Shown piece after piece: positions 16,274 to 24,303 of a stretch of 32,416 nucleotides of DNA. The DNA comes from Malaciobacter halophilus. Lineage in GTDB: Bacteria > Campylobacterota > Campylobacteria > Campylobacterales > Arcobacteraceae. The notes beneath the pieces are model-generated. The model saw nothing but the letters and a program-made list of their open reading frames with translations. It was not told the DNA's origin and ran no database searches. Every line of letters begins with the position of its first letter. The stretch's first letter is position 1. Position numbers and translations under genes: made by a program. Where the stretch lies: positions 1 to 32,416 of the forward strand of contig NZ_NXIF01000003.1 of NCBI RefSeq assembly GCF_002837275.1, written 5' to 3'.

Positions 16274-16314
16274 TTACAAGGATTTTACAATATAATAGTT
16301 ACAGAATAATTACA
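16274..16314 (-). repeat. Four TGTAA elements in two 11-base-phased pairs
   Basis: TTACA (TGTAA on the minus strand) begins at 16274, 16285, 16299 and 16310, that is at intervals of 11, 14 and 11 bases. They lie 39 to 79 bases before the ATP-grasp ATG, within the 86-base gap after pabB. Direct repeats one helical turn apart are the usual sites of OmpR-family regulators. A TATATT at 16289-16294 could be a -10 box between the pairs. Confidence 0.4.
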
Positions 16315-16321
16315 GTTTTTC

Positions 16322-17278
16322 TTATGAAGGGATATAGATTTTATCTTGAAGTTCTTTATACTCTAAATCTATATTAGAATCACAAGTAATCCCTCCTCCA
16401 CTTTTATAAAAATAGTTGCTATTCTCTTTTTGAATAAATCTAATCAAAACAAAGCTGTAAAGAGTTTTTTTATCATATATACCAGCTATCCCTGTATAAT
16501 AGCCTCTATCGTAAGTTTCAACGCTGTTTAAAATTTCAACTGTCTTCTTTTTAGGAGTCCCTGTAATTGAGCCTGCTGGCAGTATTGAAGTTAATATATC
16601 TCCAATATTGTTATTCCAATCACTTTTTAACTCTCCACTTATCTTTGAACTTACTTGTAGTAACTGCTTTTCTCCTGCATTTATTTTCTCACAGTATCTA
16701 AACTTGTTTACTCTAACTTTTGAGGATACAATAGATAAATCATTTCTAAGTAAATCTACAACCATTGTATGCTCAGCCATCTCTTTTGCATCTGCTAATA
16801 TCTTAGCTTGTGCATTTAATATTTTTGCATCAATAGTACCTTTCATAGGATATGTATAGATTTTATCTTTTTTTATTTCAATAAACTTTTCAGGAGAAAA
16901 ACATACAAACTCATCTTTATATTTTAATTTAAATCTTGCTTGGGCTTTTTGAAAAATCTCATCTAAACTTAATTTTGTATTGATTTTTGTTTTAAATGTT
17001 AAGTTTAAAAGATATGAATTTCCTTTTTTTATGTGTTCTTGTATTAAGTCAAAAGCTTGTTTATAGCTATTATAATCAACAGGAAATTTTTCTAAATAAC
17101 TATTCTCAAAACTTTTTATATCACTCTTTTTTGTCAATTTAAAATTAATATAATTAGGTAACTTGTCTAATTTGTGTATTTCACACTTTGATAAATCATA
17201 AGATAGCATAAAAAAAAATGGCTCATTAGATGAGCCAAATCTATTTAATTTTTCTTTAATATTCTCTTTTTTCAACAT
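16322..17278 (-). CDS. pabB: Aminodeoxychorismate synthase component I (PabB)
   Basis: 318 residues; chorismate-binding enzyme that aminates chorismate to 4-amino-4-deoxychorismate, feeding PabC and folate. Key motifs: YPMKGTIDAK (lysine in the PxKGT position marks PabB, whereas anthranilate synthase has PIAGT), EHTMVVDLLRNDLS, the long ILPAGSITGTPKKKTVEI, RGYYTGIAGIYD and the C-terminal SGGGITCDSNIDLEYKE. It lacks much of the N-terminal domain of the 450-residue E. coli enzyme, as many short PabB forms do. No glutamine amidotransferase (PabA) is in the window. A TATAAT box (17296-17301) lies only 17 bases from the ATG, so the leader is very short. pabC is on the same strand about 2 kb further on, after two unrelated genes. 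Confidence 0.9.
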   Translation of the reverse strand: MLKKENIKEKLNRFGSSNEPFFFMLSYDLSKCEIHKLDKLPNYINFKLTKKSDIKSFENSYLEKFPVDYNSYKQAFDLIQEHIKKGNSYLLNLTFKTKINTKLSLDEIFQKAQARFKLKYKDEFVCFSPEKFIEIKKDKIYTYPMKGTIDAKILNAQAKILADAKEMAEHTMVVDLLRNDLSIVSSKVRVNKFRYCEKINAGEKQLLQVSSKISGELKSDWNNNIGDILTSILPAGSITGTPKKKTVEILNSVETYDRGYYTGIAGIYDKKTLYSFVLIRFIQKENSNYFYKSGGGITCDSNIDLEYKELQDKIYIPS

Positions 17279-17295
17279 TTTTAACTTTTTTGCAA

Positions 17296-17301
17296 ATTAT
17301 A
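17296..17301 (-). promoter_or_regulatory. -10 box of pabB with a very short leader
   Basis: TATAAT on the minus strand in TTAGGTTATAATTTGC; its last base is 17 bases before the pabB ATG, which leaves a leader of about 11 bases and no clear ribosome-binding site. Confidence 0.6.
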
Positions 17302-17379
17302 ACCTAAGGCAATTAAAAATATCTTTTTAAATCCTTATTTTATTTTTTTGTGATTAACATTTTGTTCAATAAAATTGGA

Positions 17380-17385
17380 TATAAT
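17380..17385 (+). promoter_or_regulatory. -10 box of argD
   Basis: TATAAT in AATTGGATATAATCTTT, 30 bases before the argD ATG. No clear ArgR box pair is seen in the 137-base spacer to pabB. Confidence 0.65.
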
Positions 17386-17415
17386 CTTTTTTAACGTTAT
17401 AAAACAGGGAAAGAA

Positions 17416-18609
17416 ATGTCAAAAGAGTTAAAAAATCTTGATAAAGATTATGTGTTAAATACATATTCAAAAAATTATATAAATTTTAAAAAAGGTATTA
17501 ATGCTACACTATTTGATGAAGAAGGAAAAGATTATATTGATTTTACTTCTGGTATTGGTGTAGTATCAGTGGGACATGGTAATAAGCAAGTAGCAGATGC
17601 TATTTATAAACAAGTTAGCAATATTACACACATTTCAAATATATATGCAATAGAACCTCAAGCAAAACTTGCTGAACAAATCTCGAAATTAAGTGGTTTT
17701 AATGTTGCTACTTTTTTTGCAAATAGTGGTGCAGAAGCAAATGAAGGCGCTATTAAAATAGCAAGAAAATATGGTGAAAAAAACTTTGAAAAGAAAAGAT
17801 TTAAAGTTATTACACTTGAACACTCATTTCATGGTAGAACAATTACAACAGTAAAAGCAACAGGTCAAGATAAATTTCATGCACCTTTCTTTGCTCCATA
17901 TCCAGATGGTTTTTCATATGACAATACTATTGATGATATTTATAATTCAATTGATGATGAAACAGTTGCAGTTATGATTGAGTTAGTACAAGGAGAAGGT
18001 GGAGTTCAACCCTTTGATAAAAAAGATATTCAAGAGTTAGCAAAATTTCTAAAAGAGAATAAAATTTTACTAATTGTAGATGAAGTACAAACTGGTATTT
18101 ATAGAACAGGAGAATTTTTAGCTTCAAACCTTTATGGAATTGAACCAGATATTATCACTTTAGCAAAAGGTCTTGCTGGTGGTGTACCTATTGGAGCTGT
18201 TGTTACAAAACATAAAAATATTTTAGAACCAGGTGACCATGGTTCAACTTTTGGTGGGAATTACTTAAGTACAACTGCTGGGCTTGAAGTTGTAAAGATA
18301 TTAGAAGATTATAAAGTAAGTGGTAAACTTGATGAGGCTATTATATATTTTGAACAAAAACTAAATGATATTTATGAAAAATATCCAAACCTATTTTTAC
18401 AAAGTGTTGGTTTAGGGCTGATGAGAGGTCTTAGAGTAAAAGATGAACAAACTTTAGCTTCAATAGTTTCTAAAGCTTTCGAAAATGGTGTTTTAGTATT
18501 AAAAGCTGGAAAAAATACCTTAAGACTTTTACCTGTTCTTACTATCTCAAAAGAAGAGATTGATGAAGGTTTCAAAAGGTTAGAAGATGCCCTTAAGCAA
18601 ATCTCTTAA
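17416..18609 (+). CDS. argD: Acetylornithine / succinyldiaminopimelate aminotransferase
   Basis: 397 residues, class III PLP aminotransferase. It makes N-acetylornithine in arginine synthesis and can serve in lysine synthesis. Visible: FANSGAEANEGAIKIARKY (101-119, phosphate binding), HSFHGRTITTVKATGQ (136-151), the VDEVQTGIYRTG aspartate (D222), the PLP lysine K251 in TLAKGLAGGVPIGAV, and HGSTFGGN. GGGAAAG stands before the ATG. It has its own -10 box and its last 23 bases contain the start of a TolC-family gene, so the two are co-transcribed. Other class III enzymes (ornithine or 4-aminobutyrate aminotransferase) are similar, but the length and motif wording favour ArgD. Confidence 0.93.
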   Translation: MSKELKNLDKDYVLNTYSKNYINFKKGINATLFDEEGKDYIDFTSGIGVVSVGHGNKQVADAIYKQVSNITHISNIYAIEPQAKLAEQISKLSGFNVATFFANSGAEANEGAIKIARKYGEKNFEKKRFKVITLEHSFHGRTITTVKATGQDKFHAPFFAPYPDGFSYDNTIDDIYNSIDDETVAVMIELVQGEGGVQPFDKKDIQELAKFLKENKILLIVDEVQTGIYRTGEFLASNLYGIEPDIITLAKGLAGGVPIGAVVTKHKNILEPGDHGSTFGGNYLSTTAGLEVVKILEDYKVSGKLDEAIIYFEQKLNDIYEKYPNLFLQSVGLGLMRGLRVKDEQTLASIVSKAFENGVLVLKAGKNTLRLLPVLTISKEEIDEGFKRLEDALKQIS

Positions 18610-19768
18610 AAAAGGTCTACTTTTATGTAGCCTTTTACCAGTTTTTGTAAATGCAAATGAAAATATTTTATCCCAAGATAGGCTAAAACAGTTTGAACTA
18701 AGTGAAAAAAAAGTAATTGAAGATAGTAGTAAATTAAAAAAAGATTGGATTAATCCAATTACTTTATCTCACACAAAAATTGATGGAGAGTACACAGACT
18801 CAGAAAAAAGTGTAATTAGAGTTGACCAACCTATTTTTAAAAGTGGTGGAATTTATAAAGCAATTAAATATGCAAATGCAACACAAAAATACTCTAATTT
18901 AGATATACAACTACAAAGAAAAAACCTAATTAAAGATGCTTATACATTATTATTTAATATAAATAAAATAGAATTAGAGATAAAAAAAGCTAACTATGTT
19001 GTAAAAAATGCACAAATAGATGTAACAAGAAAGAAAGAGCAAGTACTAAATGGCTTTTTAGATACTTCATATTTAGATAATGCAATTTTAGATGCAAATA
19101 CTGCTAAAAAAAATTTAATAGATTTACAATATCAAAAAAATGAACTTATAAATAATTTTAATAATCTTGCAAGTAAAGATTATAAACTATTTTCCTTACC
19201 AACTTTTGAGCTTGTAAGCAAAAAAGAGTTTTTAAATAAAAACCTTGAGTTATCAAAAGCAAAAGCTGATATTCAGACAAAATACGAATTTAAAGGTATG
19301 ACTTTATCAAAATATCTACCAACAGTAAGTGCTACTTTTGATTATACAAAAAATCATAATTTTTCTCCTAGCACATCAAATGAGAATGATGATACTGTTC
19401 ACAATGTTGGTATATCTATTTCAATGCCACTTGATGTTAGAACTTTTAATGATATTGAATCAACACAAATTGATTATTTAAAATCAAAACTAGCTTTAAA
19501 AAATAAGATTTTAGAAGAACAAAACTATTTTAGAACTAAAATAGCTAAGATTAATACTATTGAAAAAAAGATTGAAATAACAAAGGATGATTATAAACTT
19601 TATAGCTCATTGTTAGATACTATTGTTCAAGAAAAAAATGCTGGTTTAAAAACTAAAAGTGATGTTCAAACACTATATAATTCATCTAAAGTAAAAGAGC
19701 TTGAATTAGATATATTTAAACTAGAAAAACAGATTGAACTACTTGATATTTACGCAAGAATCCAATAA
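18587..19768 (+). CDS. TolC-family outer-membrane protein
   Basis: 393 residues. A signal peptide (GLLLCSLLPVFVNA, to about residue 23) precedes two helical-repeat halves, about 50-200 and 215-393, each with a YANATQKYSNLDIQLQ- or TQIDYLKSKLALKN-type coiled coil and a beta-strand stretch (SKYLPTVSATFDYTK; VGISISMPLDV), as in trimeric outer-membrane efflux ducts. Somewhat shorter than E. coli TolC (about 470 mature). The start lies inside argD, overlapping by 23 bases, with AAAAGG before it; no later Met fits the signal peptide. No inner-membrane pump or periplasmic adaptor gene adjoins it, so its partners are elsewhere. A terminator follows. It may export peptides, toxins or drugs; nothing here tells which. 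Confidence 0.85.
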   Translation: MPLSKSLKKGLLLCSLLPVFVNANENILSQDRLKQFELSEKKVIEDSSKLKKDWINPITLSHTKIDGEYTDSEKSVIRVDQPIFKSGGIYKAIKYANATQKYSNLDIQLQRKNLIKDAYTLLFNINKIELEIKKANYVVKNAQIDVTRKKEQVLNGFLDTSYLDNAILDANTAKKNLIDLQYQKNELINNFNNLASKDYKLFSLPTFELVSKKEFLNKNLELSKAKADIQTKYEFKGMTLSKYLPTVSATFDYTKNHNFSPSTSNENDDTVHNVGISISMPLDVRTFNDIESTQIDYLKSKLALKNKILEEQNYFRTKIAKINTIEKKIEITKDDYKLYSSLLDTIVQEKNAGLKTKSDVQTLYNSSKVKELELDIFKLEKQIELLDIYARIQ

Positions 19769-19774
19769 AAACAC

Positions 19775-19797
19775 AAGAGTTGAGCCTTTCAACTCTT
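19775..19797 (+). terminator. Terminator of the argD-tolC operon
   Basis: AAGAGTTGA GCCTT TCAACTCTT: a perfect 9-pair stem with a 5-base loop, six bases after the TolC-family stop. The following TATAATAATATT is only partly T-rich. Confidence 0.7.
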
Positions 19798-19959
19798 TAT
19801 AATAATATTACTTCTTTACTCATAATTATTATTAGATAACAATTTTCTAGTAGTTTTATCATAATTAAAACTTATTTAGTTAAAATTAATACCCTACATT
19901 AAAGAAAATTTAATTTTAATTACACTTTTTATTTATATTATTAACAAAGAAGGAGATAT

Positions 19960-21312
19960 ATGCCATACGTACATGATGTATTTAACTATTTAAAAAGGTC
20001 AAGTCCCTCTCAAACTGAGTTTTATCAAGCAGCAGAAGAGGTTTTAGAATCACTTAGACCACTAATTGAAAAAGATTCGAGATATTTAAAACATAAAATT
20101 ATTGAAAGAATTGTCGAGCCAGAAAGACAAATAATGTTTAGAATTAACTGGGTAGATGACAATGGAGAAATTCAAGTAAATAAAGGTTTTAGAATAGAGT
20201 TCAACTCAGCCCTTGGCCCATATAAAGGCGGAATAAGATTCCATCCAAGCGTAAATGCGGGAGTTATTAAGTTTTTAGGTTTTGAACAAATTTTTAAAAA
20301 TGCTTTAACTGGATTACAAATTGGTGGAGGAAAAGGGGGAAGCGATTTTGACCCTAAAGGAAAATCTGATAATGAAATCATGAGATTTTGTCAAGCTTTT
20401 ATGAGTGAATTGTATAGACATATTGGACCAAATACTGATGTTCCTGCCGGAGATATAGGAGTTGGAGCAAGAGAAATTGGATATATGTTTGGAATGTATA
20501 AAAAATTGACTAATAGATATGAAGGAGTTTTAACTGGAAAATCTCTTCTTTGGGGAGGTTCTTTAGGTAGAACACAAGCTACTGGTTATGGTGCTGTATA
20601 TTTTGCTAAATATATGCTAGAAGCAAGAGGCGAAAGCTTAGAAAATAAAAGATGTGTAGTTTCTGGTTCCGGAAATGTTGCTATTTATACAATAGAAAAA
20701 CTATATCACTTAAATGCAATTCCTGTAACTTGTAGTGATTCAAAAGGAATGATTTATGACGAAGAAGGAATTGATTTAGAGCTACTAAAGCAGATTAAAG
20801 AAGTTAAAAGAGAAAGATTAACACAATATAAAAAATATAGACCAAATGCTGTTTATACTCCTATTGAAGAGTATGAAGAAGGTACAAATGCAGTTTATAA
20901 TATCCCATGTTTTGCAGCATTTCCTAGTGCTACACAAAATGAATTAAATCTTCAAGATGCAAAAAATTTATTAGCAAATGGATGTATTTGTGTTAGTGAA
21001 GGTGCTAATATGCCATCTACTCCTCAAGCTGTTGACCTTTTCATTGAATCAAAAATTGCGTATGGCCCAGGTAAGGCAGCAAATGCTGGAGGTGTTGCAA
21101 CTAGCCAATTAGAAATGGCACAAAATGCTTCTATGACAAACTGGAGTTTTGAAGAAGTTGAAACAAAACTTGAAGAGATTATGAAAAATATTTATGAAAC
21201 AACAAGTCAAACAGCAACTGAATTTGGTGAACCAACAAACTTAGTTTTAGGAGCAAATATTGCTGGATTTAGAAGAGTTGCAGATGCAATGATTGAGCAA
21301 GGTTTAGTTTAA
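19960..21312 (+). CDS. gdhA: Glutamate dehydrogenase (probably NADP-dependent)
   Basis: 450 residues, the length of the hexameric biosynthetic class. It makes glutamate from 2-oxoglutarate and ammonium. Motifs: substrate lysine in LGPYKGGIRFHPSVN (86-100), catalytic K125 in IGGGKGGSDFDPKGKS, D165 in PAGDIGVGAREIGYM, and the Rossmann loop VVSGSGNVAIYTIEKL (about 234), followed by the SDSKG segment that generally goes with NADP. AAGGAG is seven bases before the ATG. The 191-base upstream spacer is very AT-rich, with TATTAT-like boxes but no clear operator. It shares a perfect bidirectional hairpin with convergent pyk. Confidence 0.96.
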   Translation: MPYVHDVFNYLKRSSPSQTEFYQAAEEVLESLRPLIEKDSRYLKHKIIERIVEPERQIMFRINWVDDNGEIQVNKGFRIEFNSALGPYKGGIRFHPSVNAGVIKFLGFEQIFKNALTGLQIGGGKGGSDFDPKGKSDNEIMRFCQAFMSELYRHIGPNTDVPAGDIGVGAREIGYMFGMYKKLTNRYEGVLTGKSLLWGGSLGRTQATGYGAVYFAKYMLEARGESLENKRCVVSGSGNVAIYTIEKLYHLNAIPVTCSDSKGMIYDEEGIDLELLKQIKEVKRERLTQYKKYRPNAVYTPIEEYEEGTNAVYNIPCFAAFPSATQNELNLQDAKNLLANGCICVSEGANMPSTPQAVDLFIESKIAYGPGKAANAGGVATSQLEMAQNASMTNWSFEEVETKLEEIMKNIYETTSQTATEFGEPTNLVLGANIAGFRRVADAMIEQGLV

Positions 21313-21340
21313 AATAAGAAGTAAAAATTACTTCTTATTT
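21312..21340. terminator. Bidirectional terminator between gdhA and pyk
   Basis: AAATAAGAAGTAA AAA TTACTTCTTATTT: a perfect 13-pair stem with a 3-base loop. It starts on the last base of the gdhA stop and covers the pyk stop and last codons, so it serves both convergent genes. Confidence 0.8.
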
Positions 21341-22773
21341 GGTAGGTTTAAATAGTACTCTATTTCACTTTGAGTTAAAATTTTTATTGTATTTGTACTT
21401 CCTGGAATTCCAACTGGATATCCAACAGTTGCAACATAAGGTCCAGTTTTATCCAATAAACCTTTTGAATCAAGTGTTTTTAACATTTTTTGAAACATTC
21501 TTGATGCTTGTGACTCTTTTATTGTATCAATTGAATATATTCCCCAAGCAGCAGTTAAAGAACTTAATACTTTCTTCTTATGAGTAAAAGCATAAATTTT
21601 TGTTCTTGGTCTATATCTTGACATTCTAAGTGCTGATTGTCCTGAGCTTGTTAAAGCTAAAATACCTTTAGCATTAATATCATCTGCTAATTTTGTAACA
21701 GTTGATTGAATTACATCAAACTCATCTATATAATGCATCTTTGATTGTTTATCAAAAGCATAAATCTCTTCTGTTTTAGCAATAATACTACTCATAGTTT
21801 TTACTACATTTCTAGGGTCATCACCTACTGCACTCTCTTCACTTAACATAACTACATCAGTCCCATCTAAAACTGCATTAGCAACATCTGAAATTTCAGC
21901 TCTTGTTGCTCTTTCATTATGAGTCATAGATAAAAGCATTTGTGTTGCAGTAATTACAGGTTTACAAGCTAAGTTTGCTTTTTTAATAAGATTTTTTTGA
22001 ATAGTTGGTACTTCATAATAAGGAACTTCAATTCCTAAGTCTCCCCTTGCAACCATTAATCCATCACTTGCTTCTAAAATCTCATCAATATTTTCTACTG
22101 CATCAAATTTTTCAATTTTAGCAATTAATTTACCCTTATAGTTTCCTAATAACTCTCTTGCGTGTTGCATATCTTTTTTATTTTGTACAAAAGAAATAGC
22201 AAAATAATCAACTTTATTTTCAACACCCCACTTAATATCTTCTTCATCTTTTTTAGTAATTACATCAATATCAATTACTGTATTTGGGAAGTTTACACCT
22301 TTTCTTGAACTTAAAGTACCATGGTTTTCAACTTTTGCTTTAATTTCAATTCCAGTTTCAATTACTTTTGCTCTAATTGTTCCATCGTATAAATAAATAT
22401 ACTCACCCTCTTTTACTTTATCAAGAAGTTCTGGATAGTTAATAGATACTACATAACTTTTATTGCTCTCTTTATACCCTAGAATATCCTCTTTTAAAAA
22501 AGTAATTACATCACCTCTGTGTAATTCAAAAGGCTCTTTTATATCTCCAATTCTTACTTTTGGTCCAGAGATGTCTTGTAATATACCTACAGTTGTGTTT
22601 AAATTTTTCATAGCAGTTTTTATATTTTTTAAAGTCTGTAAGTGATATGCATGATCTCCATGTGAAAAGTTTAATCTAAACATATTAGCACCAGCTTTTA
22701 TAAGCCCTTCAATTACCTCAACACTATCACTTGCTGGCCCTAAAGTTGCTAAAATTTTAGTTCTTTTTATCAT
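21328..22773 (-). CDS. pyk: Pyruvate kinase
   Basis: 481 residues. It transfers phosphate from phosphoenolpyruvate to ADP, the last step of glycolysis. Motifs: TKILATLGPASDS at the start, MFRLNFSHGDH (31-41), DISGPKVRIG, the active-site lysine in KLIAKIEKFDAVENIDEI, DGLMVARGDLGIEVP, and ATQMLLSMTHNERATRAEIS with the SEESAVGDDP region; the C-terminal domain has LTSSGQSALRMSRYRP. AAAGGAG is six bases before the ATG and a TATAAT is at 22810-22815. Pyruvate kinase is not present in every member of the phylum, so it says something about central metabolism here. It is convergent with gdhA. Confidence 0.97.
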   Translation of the reverse strand: MIKRTKILATLGPASDSVEVIEGLIKAGANMFRLNFSHGDHAYHLQTLKNIKTAMKNLNTTVGILQDISGPKVRIGDIKEPFELHRGDVITFLKEDILGYKESNKSYVVSINYPELLDKVKEGEYIYLYDGTIRAKVIETGIEIKAKVENHGTLSSRKGVNFPNTVIDIDVITKKDEEDIKWGVENKVDYFAISFVQNKKDMQHARELLGNYKGKLIAKIEKFDAVENIDEILEASDGLMVARGDLGIEVPYYEVPTIQKNLIKKANLACKPVITATQMLLSMTHNERATRAEISDVANAVLDGTDVVMLSEESAVGDDPRNVVKTMSSIIAKTEEIYAFDKQSKMHYIDEFDVIQSTVTKLADDINAKGILALTSSGQSALRMSRYRPRTKIYAFTHKKKVLSSLTAAWGIYSIDTIKESQASRMFQKMLKTLDSKGLLDKTGPYVATVGYPVGIPGSTNTIKILTQSEIEYYLNLPNKK

Positions 22774-22809
22774 GGGCTTCTCCTTTAATAATTTATTTTT
22801 CTTGGTAGT

Positions 22810-22815
22810 ATTATA
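22810..22815 (-). promoter_or_regulatory. -10 box of pyk
   Basis: TATAAT on the minus strand in TTTTAGGTATAATACTACC, 36 bases before the pyk ATG. The context AGGTATAAT is the same as at ndk. Confidence 0.7.
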
Positions 22816-22843
22816 CCTAAAATCTATTACATTGCAGTAACAC

Positions 22844-22877
22844 TATAATTAATAATCTAACAAAACTTAGATAAAAT
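22844..22877 (+). promoter_or_regulatory. Two possible -10 boxes for the midA-like gene
   Basis: TATAAT at 22844-22849 would give a leader of about 28 bases without a ribosome-binding site. TAAAAT at 22872-22877 is followed by six bases and then the ATG, which would place the transcript start on the ATG itself (leaderless). Confidence 0.45.
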
Positions 22878-22883
22878 CATAAC

Positions 22884-23882
22884 ATGAAAAAATTTAGTGA
22901 CTTTATGAACTCATGGCTATATGCAAAAGATGGCTATTATGCAACATATAAACAAATAGGAAAAGAAGGTGATTTTTTCACTTCTGTTTCTACAAGTAGT
23001 TTTTTTGGTGGAGCCATTGCAAATAAGATTTTATGCTTAATAAAACAAGAAAAACTCTCAAAAGATGCAACAATTGTAGAGATTGGTGCGCATCATGGAT
23101 ATTTATTAGCTGATATTATTCAGTTTATTTATACTTTTGATGCACAACTTTTAAAAAGTTTAAACTTCGTAATTATTGAAAGATTTGAGAATCTAAAAAA
23201 AATACAAAAAAAGTATCTTTATGACTGTTTTGGTGATGAAATTAATTTAACTTTTTATGATGATATAAAAAGTTTTAAAACAAAAGAAGCTTTTGTAGTT
23301 GCAAATGAGATATTTGACGCCTTTGCTTGTGAGCTTGTATATACAAAAAATGATAACTTATATCAAGCATTTACTCAAAATAATAAAATTCATTTTGAAC
23401 CTTGCAAAGATGAAAATCTTATAAAACATTGCAAAAAATATAATATAAAAAAAGGTGAAGTTTGTTTAGAGTATAAAACTTTTATAGATACTCTTTTAAA
23501 AAATATACATAAACTTTTCTTTTTAACTTTTGATTATGGAGATAAATATCCTAGAAATGATTTTTCTTGTAGGGTTTATAAAAATCATAAAGTACATGCA
23601 ATTTTTGAAGATAATTTAGATTTAAACTCTTTATATAAAAATAGTGATATTACTTATGATGTACATTTTAACTACTTAAGTGAACTTTTTAGTAGTTGCA
23701 AAAGTATTGATTTTAATACCCAAGCAAATAGACTAATAGAGTTTGAAATCACTAAGCTTTTATCTATTTTAAAAAAACATGTTTCTTATGAAACTTATTT
23801 AAAAGAGACTCAAAAAGTAAAAATTTTATTAGAACCAACAGGAATGGGAGATAGATTTAAGTCTTTATTTATATACAAATAA
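22884..23882 (+). CDS. MidA/NDUFAF7-type SAM-dependent methyltransferase
   Basis: 332 residues, cytoplasmic. The family pattern (PF02636) is clear: GDFFTSVSTSSFFGGAIA (29-46), SAM-binding VEIGAHHGYLLADII (65-79), VVANEIFDAFACEL (138-151, the conserved NE-DA motif), a YKTFIDTLL-type segment, LTFDYGDKYPRND, and a C-terminal LLEPTGMGDRFKSLF. NDUFAF7, the mitochondrial member, methylates an arginine of the NDUFS2 subunit of complex I; the bacterial target is not established. It is short compared with typical members (about 380). No ribosome-binding site is visible. It ends four bases before the convergent DUF779 gene, with a shared hairpin. Confidence 0.82.
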   Translation: MKKFSDFMNSWLYAKDGYYATYKQIGKEGDFFTSVSTSSFFGGAIANKILCLIKQEKLSKDATIVEIGAHHGYLLADIIQFIYTFDAQLLKSLNFVIIERFENLKKIQKKYLYDCFGDEINLTFYDDIKSFKTKEAFVVANEIFDAFACELVYTKNDNLYQAFTQNNKIHFEPCKDENLIKHCKKYNIKKGEVCLEYKTFIDTLLKNIHKLFFLTFDYGDKYPRNDFSCRVYKNHKVHAIFEDNLDLNSLYKNSDITYDVHFNYLSELFSSCKSIDFNTQANRLIEFEITKLLSILKKHVSYETYLKETQKVKILLEPTGMGDRFKSLFIYK

Positions 23883-23887
23883 AGACT
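23860..23887. terminator. Hairpin across the ends of the midA-like and DUF779 genes
   Basis: AGTCTTTATTT ATATAC AAATAAAGACT: a perfect 11-pair stem with a 6-base loop. It contains the midA-like TAA stop and reaches into the DUF779 stop codon, so it can act for both convergent transcripts. Confidence 0.65.
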
Positions 23888-24257
23888 AATTAATAGGTTT
23901 TAGATTTTTATACTCTTCATCAGTGAATATTCTTGATATGGTTAAAAACTGATAACCTAAATCTATTTCTAAAGAAAAAGAGTTACCAAAGGCTGTCTCT
24001 TTTTTAACATCAATAGTTATGTGTGAGTGTTTAAAATACTCAAACTGGTCTCTATCCATAAAAAATTCACAACCACAAATCTCTCCAAGTTTTACATTTC
24101 TACTTGGAACATAAAAATCATCTTTTGCATAGCACATAGGTGCTGTTCCATCACAACAACCACCACTTTGATTAAATACAAGCTCTCCATGCTCTTTTTT
24201 AAGTTTTTCAATAATCTCGCAAGCTTTTGGAGTTACATCAACTCTTTTTACTTCCAT
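23886..24257 (-). CDS. DUF779 protein, companion of aldehyde dehydrogenase
   Basis: 123 residues of the DUF779 family (PF05610), nearly always encoded next to an ExaC/AldB-type aldehyde dehydrogenase, as here. Conserved cysteines C34/C35 (SGGCCDGT), C42 (PMCY) and C61/C63 (EICGCEFF) suggest metal or redox binding; the YAKDDFYVPSRNVKLGE segment is the family core. Its biochemical role is not known; help in maturing or protecting the dehydrogenase is a guess. AAAGGAG lies before the ATG. It is 46 bases downstream of the dehydrogenase on the same strand, with a hairpin between them. Confidence 0.85.
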   Translation of the reverse strand: MEVKRVDVTPKACEIIEKLKKEHGELVFNQSGGCCDGTAPMCYAKDDFYVPSRNVKLGEICGCEFFMDRDQFEYFKHSHITIDVKKETAFGNSFSLEIDLGYQFLTISRIFTDEEYKNLKPIN

Positions 24258-24271
24258 GATTTCTCCTTTAT

Positions 24272-24294
24272 TTCATAGGGAAAATCCCTATGAA
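24272..24294 (-). other. Inter-gene hairpin between aldehyde dehydrogenase and DUF779
   Basis: TTCATAGGG AAAAT CCCTATGAA, a perfect 9-pair stem between the dehydrogenase stop and the DUF779 ribosome-binding site (ATAAAGGAG directly follows it on the minus strand). Without a T-run it is more likely an mRNA processing or stabilising element, or a partial terminator that lowers DUF779 relative to the enzyme. Confidence 0.5.
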
Positions 24295-24303
24295 TAATAT
24301 CTA

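Noticed and set aside
19820-19834. Fur-like 15-mer (TCATAATTATTATTA) upstream of gdhA
   Set aside because: It matches 12 of 14 box positions but is all A/T in its core, lies over 120 bases from the ATG, and has no iron context; a match of this kind is expected by chance in DNA this AT-rich.
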